From assembly GCA_947311845.1 (NCBI GenBank), contig CAMZMU010000117.1:77197103-77261102 (forward strand): DNA of 64,000 bases. The letters are read 5' to 3'. Below the pieces are notes generated by a model. It had not been told where the DNA came from. It saw nothing but the letters and a program-made list of their open reading frames with translations, and made no database searches. Each line of letters begins with the position of its first letter. Position 1 is the first letter of the stretch. Source of the stretch: Poa pratensis (lineage: Eukaryota > Streptophyta > Magnoliopsida > Poales > Poaceae). This document shows positions 46,761-57,900 of this stretch, in pieces. The position numbers and the translations under genes were made by a program.

Positions 46761-48764
46761 TGATGCATGTAAAATGCATACATGAACTTTGCACTTTAAT
46801 TGCTTATATTCCAATCATATTTGCATCATATAAGGGTTATATCAATGTTTTATCATGATTTTGGGAATACTTCATAGTTTTCCATTTATTTGGAATTAAC
46901 CCTGCACAGGCAGAAAACCCTAGTTTTGTATTTTAATGTTTCAGGGACCCAAACGTCAACGAAATCACCTGGAAATTTACGGGCAGTGAACGTGAGAGAA
47001 AGTTCTGCGATCCACTTTGGTATCTTTACCTTACTTTGTTACCTCACTAGGGATAAACTAAAATACCATGCTACCGGGGATGTGGGCGTGACCATTGCCA
47101 CTACTCCATGACTAGATCTAGCATGTTCTTATTTTCACTTCATGACATGATACTTATTGCTATACTCTGAGTTATCTTAATTACTGAGGTGTTATGATTT
47201 AGTTCGCATCTTAATGTTTCAGGGACCCAAACGTCAACGAAATCACCTGGAAATTTACGGGCGTCAATATTTGGAAGGAAGAAGGACTACGGAAAAACGA
47301 AGCAAGCAAACGGAGACCCGAGGGCCAAACGGGCATGGCCCACGCGGCCACAGTACCAGGCCGCGTGGGACCCACCCATTTGGGCCTCGTGGCTCCGTTG
47401 CCTTCGATCTATTCTCCACCGACATCGTCTTGACCTAAAAACGCCTATAAAAAAGGTCCCCGACGTTCTCTGGAAGGAGCGCCGCACAAACACAGAAACA
47501 CGAAAACGGTGATCAGGAGCTGCTGATTGGTGGGGGAAAACTCCGGCGGGGCGCTGCCGGTGTGGTCTCCATCCTCTCCATCGACTTCTCCACCGTCTCC
47601 ATGATGAAGAGGGAGTAGTCCACCTCTGGACTATGGGTTTGTGGAAGTAACTTATGTATCTCTCCTCTCTTGAGCTTCACTAATTAGCACCGTATGAGCT
47701 GCTGAACATGATTACGGTCACCGTTGTAATACCTTTGTGGTGAATCTTTATGAGTTAAAATATGTTTGAGATTGCAATGTTTGTTTCAGTTATGAGTATA
47801 GATGCATATTATGTACCCCGTTCTTGTCTACTTGTTTTGATCAAGCATGTTTCTGAGAGCGTGTGTGGGGGAACGTGTGCATTAGTTGGAGTAACGGGGA
47901 GTGGTGAGTGCGGTAAGCTGACAACTTAATATCGCGATCCACTTGGGTGTTTACCTTACTTTGTTACCTCACTAGGGATAAACTAAAATACCATGCTACC
48001 GGGGATGTGGGCGTGACCATTGCCACTACTCCATGACTAGATCTAGCATGTTCTTATTTTCACTTCATGTCATGATACTTAATGCTATACTCTGAGTTAT
48101 CTTAATTACTGAGGTGTTATGATTTAGTTCGCATCTTGGTGGAGTATAAGAGAGGTTAATAACCAAAAGATCTCTATGTTAGGACGTGATGCCCATATAT
48201 CTAAGTAACTTGTTATCAAACCCTGTGTTGCAATCTCATATGTTAACTTTGTGTGTTCCATTGTCTACAACTTTATAAAGAGAGAGTGCATTTGTGAAAC
48301 CATGAACCCCAGTCCATTTTTAATCATAAGAAACACCTTTCCAACACCATATACCACTTTTATATTTTCAGCCATCATTAAATCCGAAAATACAAAAATA
48401 CTTTTCATCTTGCATACATCATTTAAAAACCCAAAAATATCATTTACCATTGCATCCACCATCATTGCATATTTATTTCCTGTTTGCATTGCATAACTAT
48501 CCTGATATCATTCTTACACCTTGTGCTTGACAACCACAGGTGAGGTTGAGGACCAAAACATCTAACCTTGTTTTGTAGGTAACCAAAAGAAGGATAAGAA
48601 GATAAATCTACCACTTCAGATTCCCCGAGAGTTCGATATTAAACCCTCGAGTCACCCCTCGTGGGGAAAACTGTCTTCCACTATACTATACACTCTGCAC
48701 TTGGAGTCTCAACCTAAATCCCGTTATTTGTGCAGGCATCAAGACTTGCTCTTCGGGATCATCA
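46761..48764 (+). repeat. 3' LTR of element D (2004 bp), with internal insertion
   Basis: Relative to the 5' LTR it has an extra segment. A 50-bp block starting aatgtttcag (46935-46984) is repeated at 47213-47262, and between the copies lies a 227-bp copy of 42024-42250. Around 47900-47955 it has its own variant (gtaagctgacaacttaat) where the 5' LTR and the inserted copy read gtgaacgtgagagaaag. Confidence 0.9.
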
Positions 48765-48769
48765 CGTGC

Positions 48770-51091
48770 CTGTCATCTTGGTGCCCAAGCACGACAACAC
48801 TATTCGCCTTTGCATGGATTATCACCCCATCAACGCCATCACGGTGAGGTATCGCCATCCTATCACTCGACTTGACGATATGCTTGATGAACTTTGCAGT
48901 TCTGCTATCTTTTCCAAAATTGATCTTAAAAGCGGATACCACCAAATAAGGATGAGTGAGGGTGATGAATGGAAGACCGCATTTAAAACAAAGCTTGGTC
49001 TTTATGAATGGCTTGTCATGCCATTTGGTCTTTCCAATGCACCTTCCACTTTTATGCGTCTCATAAATCATGTTTTGCGACCATTCATTGGCAAATTCGT
49101 TGTTGTATACTTTGATGACATCCTTATCTATAGCAAATCTTTGGAAGAGCACACTTCTCATGTTGCTCAAGTTTTGTTGGTTCTTCGCAATGAAAAGCTT
49201 TATGCAAATCTTTCTAAGTGCACATTTTCCACCAACAAACTTGTTTTCTAGGGTTTTTTTTTCTTCAGATGGAGTTGAAGTTGATGATGCAAAGATACAA
49301 GCTATTCGGAATTGGTCTTTTCATATGTCACTTGAAGAGTTGAGACGTTTTCTTGGTTTTGCCGGATTTTACCGCCGTTTGATCAAGGATTTTTTCACGG
49401 TTGCTTGCCCTCTCCATGAACTTACAAAGAAAAATGTACCTTTCATTTGGGGCAATGCACATGATTTTGCTTTCAGTGAGCTCAAGCGGTTGTTAACCGA
49501 AGCACCACTCCTTGCCCTTCCGAATTTCTCTAAGACCTTTGAGATCGAATGTGCTGCAAGTGGTTTGGGCATCGAAGGCGTGCTTATGCAAAATGGTAGG
49601 CCATCACATACCATTGTGAGAAATTAGATGGAGCTCGTTTGAACTACCCCATTTACGACAAAGAGTTATTTGCTTTGGTTCGTGTTTTGGATGTGTGGCA
49701 ACACTATCTTCGTCCTAAGGAGTTTGTCATACATTCCGATCATGAATCTTTGAAATATTTGAAAAGTCAAACAAATTTGAACAAAAGACATGCTAAGTGG
49801 GTTGAGTTCATTGAGTCTTTTACCTTTGTAATCAAATACAAGAAAGGTAAAGACAATGTGGTCGCGGATGCTCTATCCCGCAAGGCCAAACTACTTACAC
49901 GTCTTGACATTAGTGTCTTGGAGTTGGATGAGATAAAAGATTTGTATGCCACTAATGATTTCTTTGGAGACATTTTCGCTCAATGTTCGGACCACAAAGG
50001 AATTGGTGATTACTATTTGCACAAAGGTTTCTTGTTTAAGTCTAACAAACTTTGTATTCCCGAGTCTTCGCTTCGTTTGCTCCTTTTGAAGGAACCTCAT
50101 GGAGGAACATTCATGGGACACTTTGGACGTGACAAGACCTTGGCCATGCTCACCACCAACTACTTTTGGCCACACATGTACCGCGATGTGAACCGCCTTG
50201 TGCGCAGATGTTCTACATGTCTCAAAGCTAAGTCTACTCTAAACTCTCATGGCCTATACACTCCTTTACCCATTCCACATAGACCTTGGTCTGATATTGC
50301 TATGGATTTCGTATTAGGTCTTTCACGCTCTAAAACAAACTAGGATTCCATATTTGTCGTCATTGACCGATTCTCTAAGATGACACATTTCATACCATGC
50401 AACAAGACCAACGATGCTTCACATATTGCTACTTTGTTTTTTAGGGAAATCGTCCGTCTTCATGGAGTGCCAAAGACCATTGTCTCGGATCGCGACGTCA
50501 AGTTTGTGAGTTACTTTTGGAAGACATTAATGGCCAAAATGGGAATCAAGCAACTCTTCTCCACCGCCTACCACCCTCAAACGGATGGTCAAACCGAAGT
50601 GGTGAATCGAAGCCTCTCTACACTCCTTCGTGTGTTGATCAAACCAAACTTGAAGAATTGGGAAGAGTGCAACCCACACGCCGAGTTCGCCTACAATCGA
50701 GCACTACACCGAGCAACAAAGAGAAGCCCTTTCGAGATCATCTATGGCTCCAACCCCTACACCGCGCTTGACATGCTACCACTTCCACTCCGTGAGCAAG
50801 TTAACATGGACTTCGACAAGCGCGCTGCCTACATAAAGAAGCTACATGAGGAAACAAGAGCTACGTTGGAGAAACACAATGAAGCACATGCTAAAAAGAT
50901 GAACAAGAACAAGCGCGCCATGATATATGAAGAAGGATACCTTGTTTGGCTACACCTTCGCAAAGATCGCTTTCCGGATGCAAGGAAGTCCAAGCTTCAC
51001 CCTCGAGGAGACGGACCTTTCAAGGTTCTCAAGCGCATCAACGACAATGCCTACAAGATCGACATCTCCAACTCCAAGCACTTGGTCCATG
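48770..51091 (+). pseudogene. Gypsy B reverse transcriptase, RNase H and integrase, inactive
   Basis: RT resumes after element D with [10 protein letters not shown]; the catalytic YFDD is intact at 49108-49119. A frameshift near 49250-49262 (a T run) follows NKLVF, and another lies near 49601. The RNase H motif reads FEIECAASG, with Ala (49553-49555) where the catalytic Asp is expected. Integrase has an HHCC zinc region (about 50090-50225), Asp in SDIAMDF and SDRDVKF, and Glu in [12 protein letters not shown] tag at 50341-50343 interrupts integrase. The protein ends at HLVH, where the CACTA begins. Domain order (protease, RT, RNase H, integrase) identifies Ty3/gypsy. At least five lesions make it non-functional. 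Confidence 0.9.
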
Positions 51092-51477
51092 CACTACAAG
51101 GAAACAGCTAATCACCGGTGTGGCGTTTTTGGGATCAACGGCGAGAAACGCCCACGCCGGTGACTTCACGCCAGTGGTATTTGAGATCACCGGCGAGTGC
51201 GCGGCCACGCCGGTGATTATTTGGGATCACCGGCGAGTCTGAGGCCACGCGGTGATGCGTCGTATTACTGGCGAGGGAAGCCACGCCAGTGATTTGTTTT
51301 CGGAAAATAAAAAAACGGTTATTTTATTTAATAGACGACAATTACCAGGAAAGTTCATAGGTACAGAAACATTAAAAGAAGTAGTACTAGCAGTAGCTGC
51401 TCCACTCAACAAGTTCTTACTATTCTCATCTAGTTAACTTATTTGTAGCTATCATATCTATCTACCTAGCTAGTCAC

Positions 51478-51808
51478 TTAGGTTGTCGATGACCGGCTCT
51501 CGATGTCATGATCATGTCTAGGGTCATGATCCTCAGACTCGGAACCGTCGGAGTTGTTCGCGGGCCTATACATGAAGTAGGTAGAGACTTCACCATCATC
51601 GAGGAAGAAGGTGCACCTCTCACCAGGTTGCATGTCGTAGCGATCAACAAGTTCTGTCCAACTAGGGCCACTGAAGTATGTTCGGCCCATCATGTTTGAA
51701 GTATGTCGGCACCGTCATCTAGACCAATTCAAACTCAAATGTCCTGAAGTCGGTGACGGCAGCACCCACGTGCTCCAAGAAGTCACGTCTAGCCCAACAC
51801 GGGATGTG
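51478..51808 (-). pseudogene. Possible B3-like terminal exon of the CACTA-borne gene
   Basis: On the minus strand an acceptor (tttttctcag) opens HIPCWARRDFLEHVG and FRTFEFELV, then a stop. A second frame gives MGRTYFSGPSWTELVDRYD and then MQPGERCTFFLDDGEVSTY, ending in an acidic tail. The second part resembles the end of a plant B3 DNA-binding domain (W..FV..., then ..GD.C.F), with GERCTFF in the GD position. The frames do not join as written, so an indel or a missed intron is required. B3 is a weak, motif-level call; an unrelated transposon protein is possible. Confidence 0.35.
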
Positions 51809-52693
51809 CTGAGAAAAACAACAATTAGAAATTAGTGTCATTATAAGAGTAGGATAATGGAACAGTTTAAAATATCTATGAAATAAGAGAACATTTCACA
51901 AAGAAACATGCATTAAAAGGTGCCTCATATGAAGATTGCACACCATGATCTTCCAAGTGTCGGAACTAAAGGACCAAGAGAAATATATAACCAATTTTGT
52001 TATACATGTCAGTAGGTCATTTAGACAAACACTCGAAATGATAATGCACAAGAGTCTAATCATTGGCACATTCTACACAAATTCTAAACATCGAAGAAAG
52101 AGACGACACAAAGAATACATGTTTCACAGCGTTGACTTTGATTCAGAGGACAATTGTGTGACTAAGTGTCAGGAGGACAGAACCTTCGGAAAGAATGCAA
52201 GAACTTGACACCTTTTTAGCATTCCTTCTAGAGGTCATGTCCTCTTGACACTTAGTCATCCTTACTATTCAGTGAATCAAATTCATCGGTGTAACAACAT
52301 GGATACAAAGAAGAATAAAAAGATGCCTCATATGAAGAGTGCACACCATTAACTTCCAAGTGTCGGAACTAAAGGACCAAGAGAAATGTATAACGAATCT
52401 TGTTGTACATGTCAGTAGGTCATTTAGACCAACACTCGAAATGATAATGCACAAGAGTCTAATCATTGGCAATACAAGCCTCTTATATCATTGCCAAAAC
52501 AAGGAAAAAAGAGTGCATATAAGACCAGGTACTAATACAAGCACTCAAATTGTATATAGTACAAGACATTATATGTACTCTCCTTTCCTTTAAGATGACA
52601 TCGTTTAAATCATCGGCCTCCAACATCTACATGGATAAACATATATGTTTAGCAAGAACAAGAAAATAGGCTCATGACATGTTGACTTTAAAC

Positions 52694-52784
52694 ATACCAT
52701 GCGAGTTTGAACATCCTCTTTAAAACATACGCCAAACTTCCTATTCATGCACTCGGGATAGCCACAATCCTCACACTGATACAT
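52694..52784 (-). pseudogene. Cys-rich exon of the CACTA-borne gene, copy 2
   Basis: The reverse complement matches the copy 1 exon at 12452-12542 closely, including MYQCEDCGYPECM and FGVC and the splice-like borders. Confidence 0.45.
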
Positions 52785-52889
52785 TTTGCTGCGTATTATA
52801 CATATACCAACATTAGGAGAGCACATTAAACAAGAAGTAGTCTAAACATGACATAGATAGAATAAGTTGCATATTATACAGGAACATAA

Positions 52890-54250
52890 TAAATATAGAA
52901 AATAGGATGTATTTTTGCAATGTGTGTTTGGCTCCGTTGTTGTCATCTAAAATTTCGTATAATGGCTAATCTTGATTAAGGTTCTTTCATAAATATATTT
53001 CGATGAACATAAGCCACTGCTATATACTAGTTAATTTTAGTTAAGGTCCTCTCGTAACTATACCGAGTCAGCGCGATTAGTTAAATTCCTGCTTGACATT
53101 GCCATCCTGAAGCAAACTCTCCACATTTGCGACAGGACAATGGACTTTCAGAAGTCAAAGCAAGATGGCAGTAATCGTATAAGTACACTTCAAACAACAT
53201 AGAATCTTTTGCCATGCAACCAGAGTTTGGATACACGATTTTTTCCGCAAGGTTTTCCTAACTACATGGTGTGACGCAGCACTTGTTACCGGCCTTGAGC
53301 AGTGGTGCTACTTCTGTTTGGGAATTGGGATATCAGCCAGGTAGAAATCATATTCTTCGAAGAAGCAAGTTTTACACATGTAGCCCAGGCAGCATGTGCT
53401 TGTCACGAACTCGCGATAAGTTATGCAGCTATCAGTAGCACCGGGGTGACAACACAGGCTTGTACCACCCACCAATGGAGGCATCGATCGCTGCCTAAAC
53501 CTACGGTGTTTGCATTCAACAAGTTTTGGGCAAACCTCCCTTTGCTCTTCCCGTCGTCAGCCCGCAATAGGATATTATTCTTCCTAGATTCAGGATGCAT
53601 GATATGCAATCCCTCATGTTAGGTTGAAAATACACACTACCACAGCCACGCCTGATGTATAACTTAACTTGTCGATGCATCCTATTCCCAGACAGCAACT
53701 CGCTCAACTCCTTGATTATCTTATATCTTTCGTGCATGCATGTTTTCCTTGCACACAAAGATAGGTAGTGTGTTTGTGAGTTTTTATTTGACATTGTGTT
53801 TGTGAGTTGTTTGTCTTGCTACAAAGTCATGTGTTTTTATAGATGGGTCCGTAAGTACAGTGACATCCATTTCATTACTCACCGGAAATATATCTTGCTA
53901 TTTATGGCGCGTGTGTATACCAGCTTAAAAGCTAACCGGTAATCTGATAGCAATACCAGACATAACATGTGATTCCTTATTTCTATCTATTTCAAGGCAC
54001 CGATTACCCATTGCTATTCTCACAATCACGTTGCTCTATATATAGTCCTAGTACAGAAATATCTCAGCTTCCCCGGATATGAGGTTCAGATCGAACTAGT
54101 ACCAAACGTAGACAGTGCAAAGCATGCCCAACTTTATTTATGAACACCATGTGCCATCACCAATTTATCATGCCTCCCGACAATCCTTGTCTATAGTCCT
54201 AGTATATAAATAGCTAAGCTTTTGTCCATACAAGATTCAATTCTAACTAA
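52890..54250. repeat. Diverged repeat unit U1
   Basis: Pieces of this stretch recur in U2 and U3: a tagaaaataggatgtattt block at 52896 (also 60078), a gatgcatcctattcc word at 53674, TATA-type modules (54037, 54205) and cgaactagta near 54094. Similarity is patchy, so it is an old repeat. No ORF inside is convincing. Confidence 0.4.
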
Positions 54251-54252
54251 TA

Positions 54253-54343
54253 CCTCCAGTCCATTTTAATTGTCGAGGGAGGAGAACTGAGACGGTACAA
54301 AACACTACTACATCTCACGACAATAATTAGGGATCGGAGGGAG
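54253..54343. mobile_element. Stowaway MITE (91 bp)
   Basis: Flanked by TA on each side (54251-54252, 54344-54345). The ends are cctccagtccattttaattg and its imperfect inverse (...cggagggag). Confidence 0.75.
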
Positions 54344-54635
54344 TAGTAAATTTAGACCCGTTGCCCACCTCCATTTTGTTTCCTAGGAGAGAGAAACGGT
54401 TGAATGAGAATGATATGTGTCTGTCTTTACGATCTAGAAATGGGATGCACCACGGAAACAAGATATATTAACTAGTCCATGCACGGCTTGTTCGGCCCCA
54501 TTGTGTTAGCGATCCGCGTCTTCTTTATCCGCCAACTCCGTGCTGAGCTGGATGACCGGGGAGTATGTTCCCTTTTTCACTAGCGCGGTCTTGAAAGAGG
54601 TGAACGCCAAGCATATCCGATTCACGTTCTATCTA

Positions 54636-54759
54636 CTCCCTCCATCCGGAAAAGGTTGTCTTGAATTTGTCTAGATTCGGATGTATGTAGACATGTTTTA
54701 GTGTACACATACATCCAAATTTGGATACATGAAAGACATCCTTTTCCAAACGGAGTGAG
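54636..54759. mobile_element. Stowaway MITE (124 bp)
   Basis: TA target duplications at 54634-54635 and 54760-54761. It starts ctccctccatccgg and ends with the inverse ccaaacggagtgag, and it folds on itself with imperfect arms (ttcggatgtatg / catacatccaaat). Confidence 0.8.
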
Positions 54760-54761
54760 TA

Positions 54762-55269
54762 CCAGTTCTGAAGATGCTTCTCTCTGCGGGCACCAGTTTC
54801 ACCGGTTTTACGGTTTTTGAGGTTCATCATTCTTTCATACAATCTGGTCAATCATCTAATGGGAGCTAACCAAGCCAGGAATTCTTTAACCACCGGGTCA
54901 TCATGTTAGTGACGCTGCGATAGATTGTTACACTCTAGCCTGATCAGATCATGAGCGCTTTATGCATCTATCTTTGTCTGTTCAATAAGAAATGAATTAA
55001 TTAGAAAATAATAGTTACATATTACACCCAAAAAGGTTTTCCAACTGTTTTAAGTAGTAGAGGATCTATCAAACAGATCCTGACTAAAATTGACAGTATT
55101 GCTTAGCACAGCTTACATGACACATCAATAACCAAACTGATATAATTTCTCACACCACTCAATGAGTTCACTATTTCATTCCACGAAAAAAAATTGCAAG
55201 TCATGATGGACATCTTATAAACCAAAGATTATTTGACCCAGAAGAAAACCATAAAATCTGAACCCCCAA
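54762..55269. other. Unassigned stretch
   Basis: AT-rich, with no recognised feature. Confidence 0.4.
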
Positions 55270-56387
55270 GCAAAACTCTTCAGCTTTGCCACGGGGTTTA
55301 TGTTTACCATTTAGGGTCTATAAAGTCATGAAGAGAATCATCGCTCTTCTACAAGCCTACCTATGTGCGGCTTGCGCCAAAGTCACCAGAGGGAAATGCA
55401 AAGTCAACTTGGAGAGTGCTAAGAATTTTGAATCCTTATATGTTTGTGTCGGTTTTAGAATGAGATGGCTTTGGCTTGAAGAGGTCAAAGACACTAAAAG
55501 TTTGGATTTGTCTCGGAAACCCTTTCAACGACCATGATCGTGAGCTTTTTGTGGCGGCAATCAAGGTGACCATGGAAGATGGAGAAAAGGCGAGATTTTG
55601 TACTCCACCTTGGCTTGATGGTCTCCAGCAAAAATATATTGTGTCTTTATAAAGGATCCAAAAGGAACAAAATTATGCTTGGTGCTTGATAATAGTTTTT
55701 ATGTCAAAAATCTCAAGATTGACCTAAAAAATCACATCCAGCAATTCTTCTCTCTTTAGAAATTGATAGCCGATTTTGAACTCATCCCAAAGTCAGCCAA
55801 CCCCTTTTACTGGAAATTTACAAATGATGGAAAGTGCCCAGCCTCTTTGGCCTAAAAGATCCAGTTTGAGGGCATCATCTCATTCGCAATGTACAAGATT
55901 GTTTGACAGCCTTGGTCACACCACCAAAATGCAATTTTATTGCCTAGTTCATCTTGCATAATAGGATATGGACGACTGATCGACTTCATAGTAGGGTATA
56001 AACAATTTGTGGGAATTCCCCCTTTGTAACCAAGTCCAAAAATTGTCGGCGCACCTCTTATACTGTCTGGGTTTGCACCTCGATCTTATCCTAGAGCGGC
56101 TTCCACGACAAGCTTCCGATACAAGGGCAAATGAGGTCTCCGTCCAAAATTGGTGGACAGGGATGCCATTAAAGTAAGGAAAAGAAAGGAAGGGCATGTA
56201 CTATATTGTTATGCTTGTATTGTAGGAAATTTAAAAGGAGCACACAATGCAAGGGTCTTTCGTGATTAGTACTCAGCTGCGACCATTCTTATTGCAACGA
56301 TCAAAGAGGAGGGGCGAGGATTTGAAGTGGTGTCAGAACATCGTTTTTTAGCTATGTATTTCTGATAAAGTAGGCTATTTTGTAATG
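55270..56387 (+). pseudogene. Decayed LINE ORF2 C-terminal region
   Basis: Interrupted frames read AKVTRGKCKVNLESA, RMRWLWLEEVKD, RELFVAAIKVTM and FCTPPWLDG, then FYWKFTNDGKCP and QNWWTGMPLK. This is the order of the segment after the reverse transcriptase in plant L1-type LINEs, including the zinc-finger-like region. Stops and frameshifts are frequent. The upstream RT catalytic part is absent. A retroposon is inserted at its 3' end. Confidence 0.65.
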
Positions 56388-56404
56388 ATCTAGGATTTGT
56401 CCTA
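56388..56404. repeat. Left 17-bp target duplication of retroposon
   Basis: The sequence atctaggatttgtccta repeats perfectly at 57199-57215. Confidence 0.9.
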
Positions 56405-57198
56405 ACACACCTGGTATTTTTTAAGAAAAAGAGGCGGCGGCCTAGGGTTTCAACCTTAGCCGTCGCCGCCGGCGCCATCTGCATCTTCATCGTCGCCTTC
56501 GTCTAAGAATTGACGGGTCCTCGCCTCCTCTAGTTGCCGCTCTGGCACTAGGAGGGGTGGGGACCTACAAAGGTCCTTAATGTTAGAGCTTGGTTTTGAT
56601 TGTTTTCTTCTTCGTCAATGGAGATGGCTTCGTCTGCAATAAGTGATCTTCCGCGCTTTGTTCGACGACGTGATCTCCTTCCCGACGTCAATGATGGCTT
56701 TGGAAGACTAAGTTTGTCTAGGTATGATTCTTCAGATCTTGCTTCGCCAGATCAATCTTGGATTGTTTCTTATGGTTGCCGCGAGGAGGATTATCCTCGC
56801 AATATCTATCCCGGCTACTACGTCTTCGGCAATGGTGATTCGTTCTCTCGGCTTCCAACGACGTCGACAAAGTGGTTCGGTTATTTGTCCCTGGAATATC
56901 AGTGGTGGTGCTCTTGCCGATGTTGCTTAATTAATTTAATGGCTGCGTGCGTGCACAAAGCCTTGGCATTGCGGCTCAAAATTAAAAGGGGAGAACCTTT
57001 GTTGGTATTCACAGGTCTGTGGTTTGGTGTATTCGGCGTTGTTCTACGGCTGCCTTCAGAAAAGTACAAGATTGCGTCATGGAAGAAGAAATGGCCTGAA
57101 GATCTCATAGATTTGCTCGTCTCTTTTAGTATTGTTTTTGTAATCGATATAATCGTGTACTCTTTGCTGGTTTAATATATATGGTAAAATTAAAAAAA
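56405..57198 (+). mobile_element. Retroposon with perfect 17-bp TSD and A-rich tail, carrying an ORF
   Basis: The right end is taaaattaaaaaaa, the left has a GC-rich, leader-like start, and both flanks are the same 17-bp duplication. This is the hallmark of L1-type target-primed insertion. The element is 794 bp and contains one long ORF (56618-57175). Confidence 0.85.
56618..57175 (+). CDS. Uncharacterised 185-residue protein within the retroposon
   Basis: The ATG chosen (MEMASSAISDLPRFVRRRD) is the first in frame. The N-terminal part is polar (to about residue 70); then come an aromatic-rich region (KWFGYLSLEYQWWCSC) and two hydrophobic stretches (LLVFTGLWFGVFGVVL; the last 20 residues, including VFVIDIIVYSLLV), which look like membrane segments. 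It ends at taa 57173-57175, just before the A tail. I do not recognise a family. It could be a processed retrogene or the fusion of a LINE 5' ORF start with 3' sequence. Expression is unknown. Confidence 0.4.
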   Translation: MEMASSAISDLPRFVRRRDLLPDVNDGFGRLSLSRYDSSDLASPDQSWIVSYGCREEDYPRNIYPGYYVFGNGDSFSRLPTTSTKWFGYLSLEYQWWCSCRCCLINLMAACVHKALALRLKIKRGEPLLVFTGLWFGVFGVVLRLPSEKYKIASWKKKWPEDLIDLLVSFSIVFVIDIIVYSLLV

Positions 57199-57215
57199 AT
57201 CTAGGATTTGTCCTA
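57199..57215. repeat. Right 17-bp target duplication of retroposon
   Basis: Identical to 56388-56404. Confidence 0.9.
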
Positions 57216-57900
57216 TGCAAATATCTTAAAAGATTATTCATAATTAATGAAAATGACAACTTTTTTTCCTCGTTTAAAAAAATGTTGCTGAGAAATAACA
57301 TAGTGTTCAGTCAAGTCTTGCACAACCGGATTTGCATCATGATTTATGCAACCATGAGTTGACAATTGCGTTGCAATTGAATTTTTCAGTTGCAATTGGA
57401 CTATATTGGATTTTTTTTTCTTTATTCCTACTAGGCATGAGTTGCAACATGACATTTGTTGATGTCACTTGACTAAAATTAACCGCGCAAAAAATAGTTG
57501 ACTAAAATGAAGCTAATTTTTATTCGACTGACAATTATTCACACCCTAAAGAAAAAGATAGCAGGATCTTCCCAAAGGATAAACGAGTTAGCGGTATAAC
57601 CTTATCAGTGCTAATTTAATCACAACATGACGTTCAGTTCAAAGACACAGTTTGCTGCAAAATTTAGAGTTTTCCTACATGACGTGCAAACTCTACTACT
57701 TTATTTTTAGGGAAAGCCTAAGCTTTTGAGGCATATCGTCCGAGACATCCGGCAATAAATGTTGGTAACTCATACTCCCAGAGCATAGCCCTGTCTATAT
57801 CAATATGTCCTTCTGATTTGGTTGCGAAACGATGGATTATCCTACTGCAAAAATAAACTATTTCCGACATGCAAATTAAGCAGGCTGTATAGCTAGTACT
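57216..57900. other. Unassigned stretch
   Basis: AT-rich, with some ttgcaatt/ttgcaac words and no recognised gene. Confidence 0.4.

Larger units (their letters stand above)
41156..48764 (+). mobile_element. Gypsy-type LTR retrotransposon D, non-autonomous, nested in gypsy B RT
   Basis: LTRs of 1722 bp (41156-42877) and 2004 bp (46761-48764) begin tgatgcatgt and end gggatcatca. A tRNA-Asp primer site and a taagcttgggga purine tract are present. Inside are a short gag-like ORF and a protease-like ORF, and no RT, RNase H or integrase. The host frame resumes right after the element. Confidence 0.9.
51092..52889 (-). mobile_element. CACTA transposon copy 2, 3' half in inverted orientation
   Basis: The plus strand starts with CACTACAAGGAAACAGCTAA, which is the 3' terminal repeat seen backwards. 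Bases 51811-52889 are the reverse complement of 12351-13430 in copy 1. The preceding atg (51089-51091) is the reverse complement of the cat at 36435-36437, so both ends of one insertion are accounted for. It supplies the 719 bp missing from copy 1. Confidence 0.85.

Noticed and set aside
53302..53622. ORF with several Cys residues
   Set aside because: No recognised domain, no splice or promoter support, and surrounding sequence is a decayed repeat.
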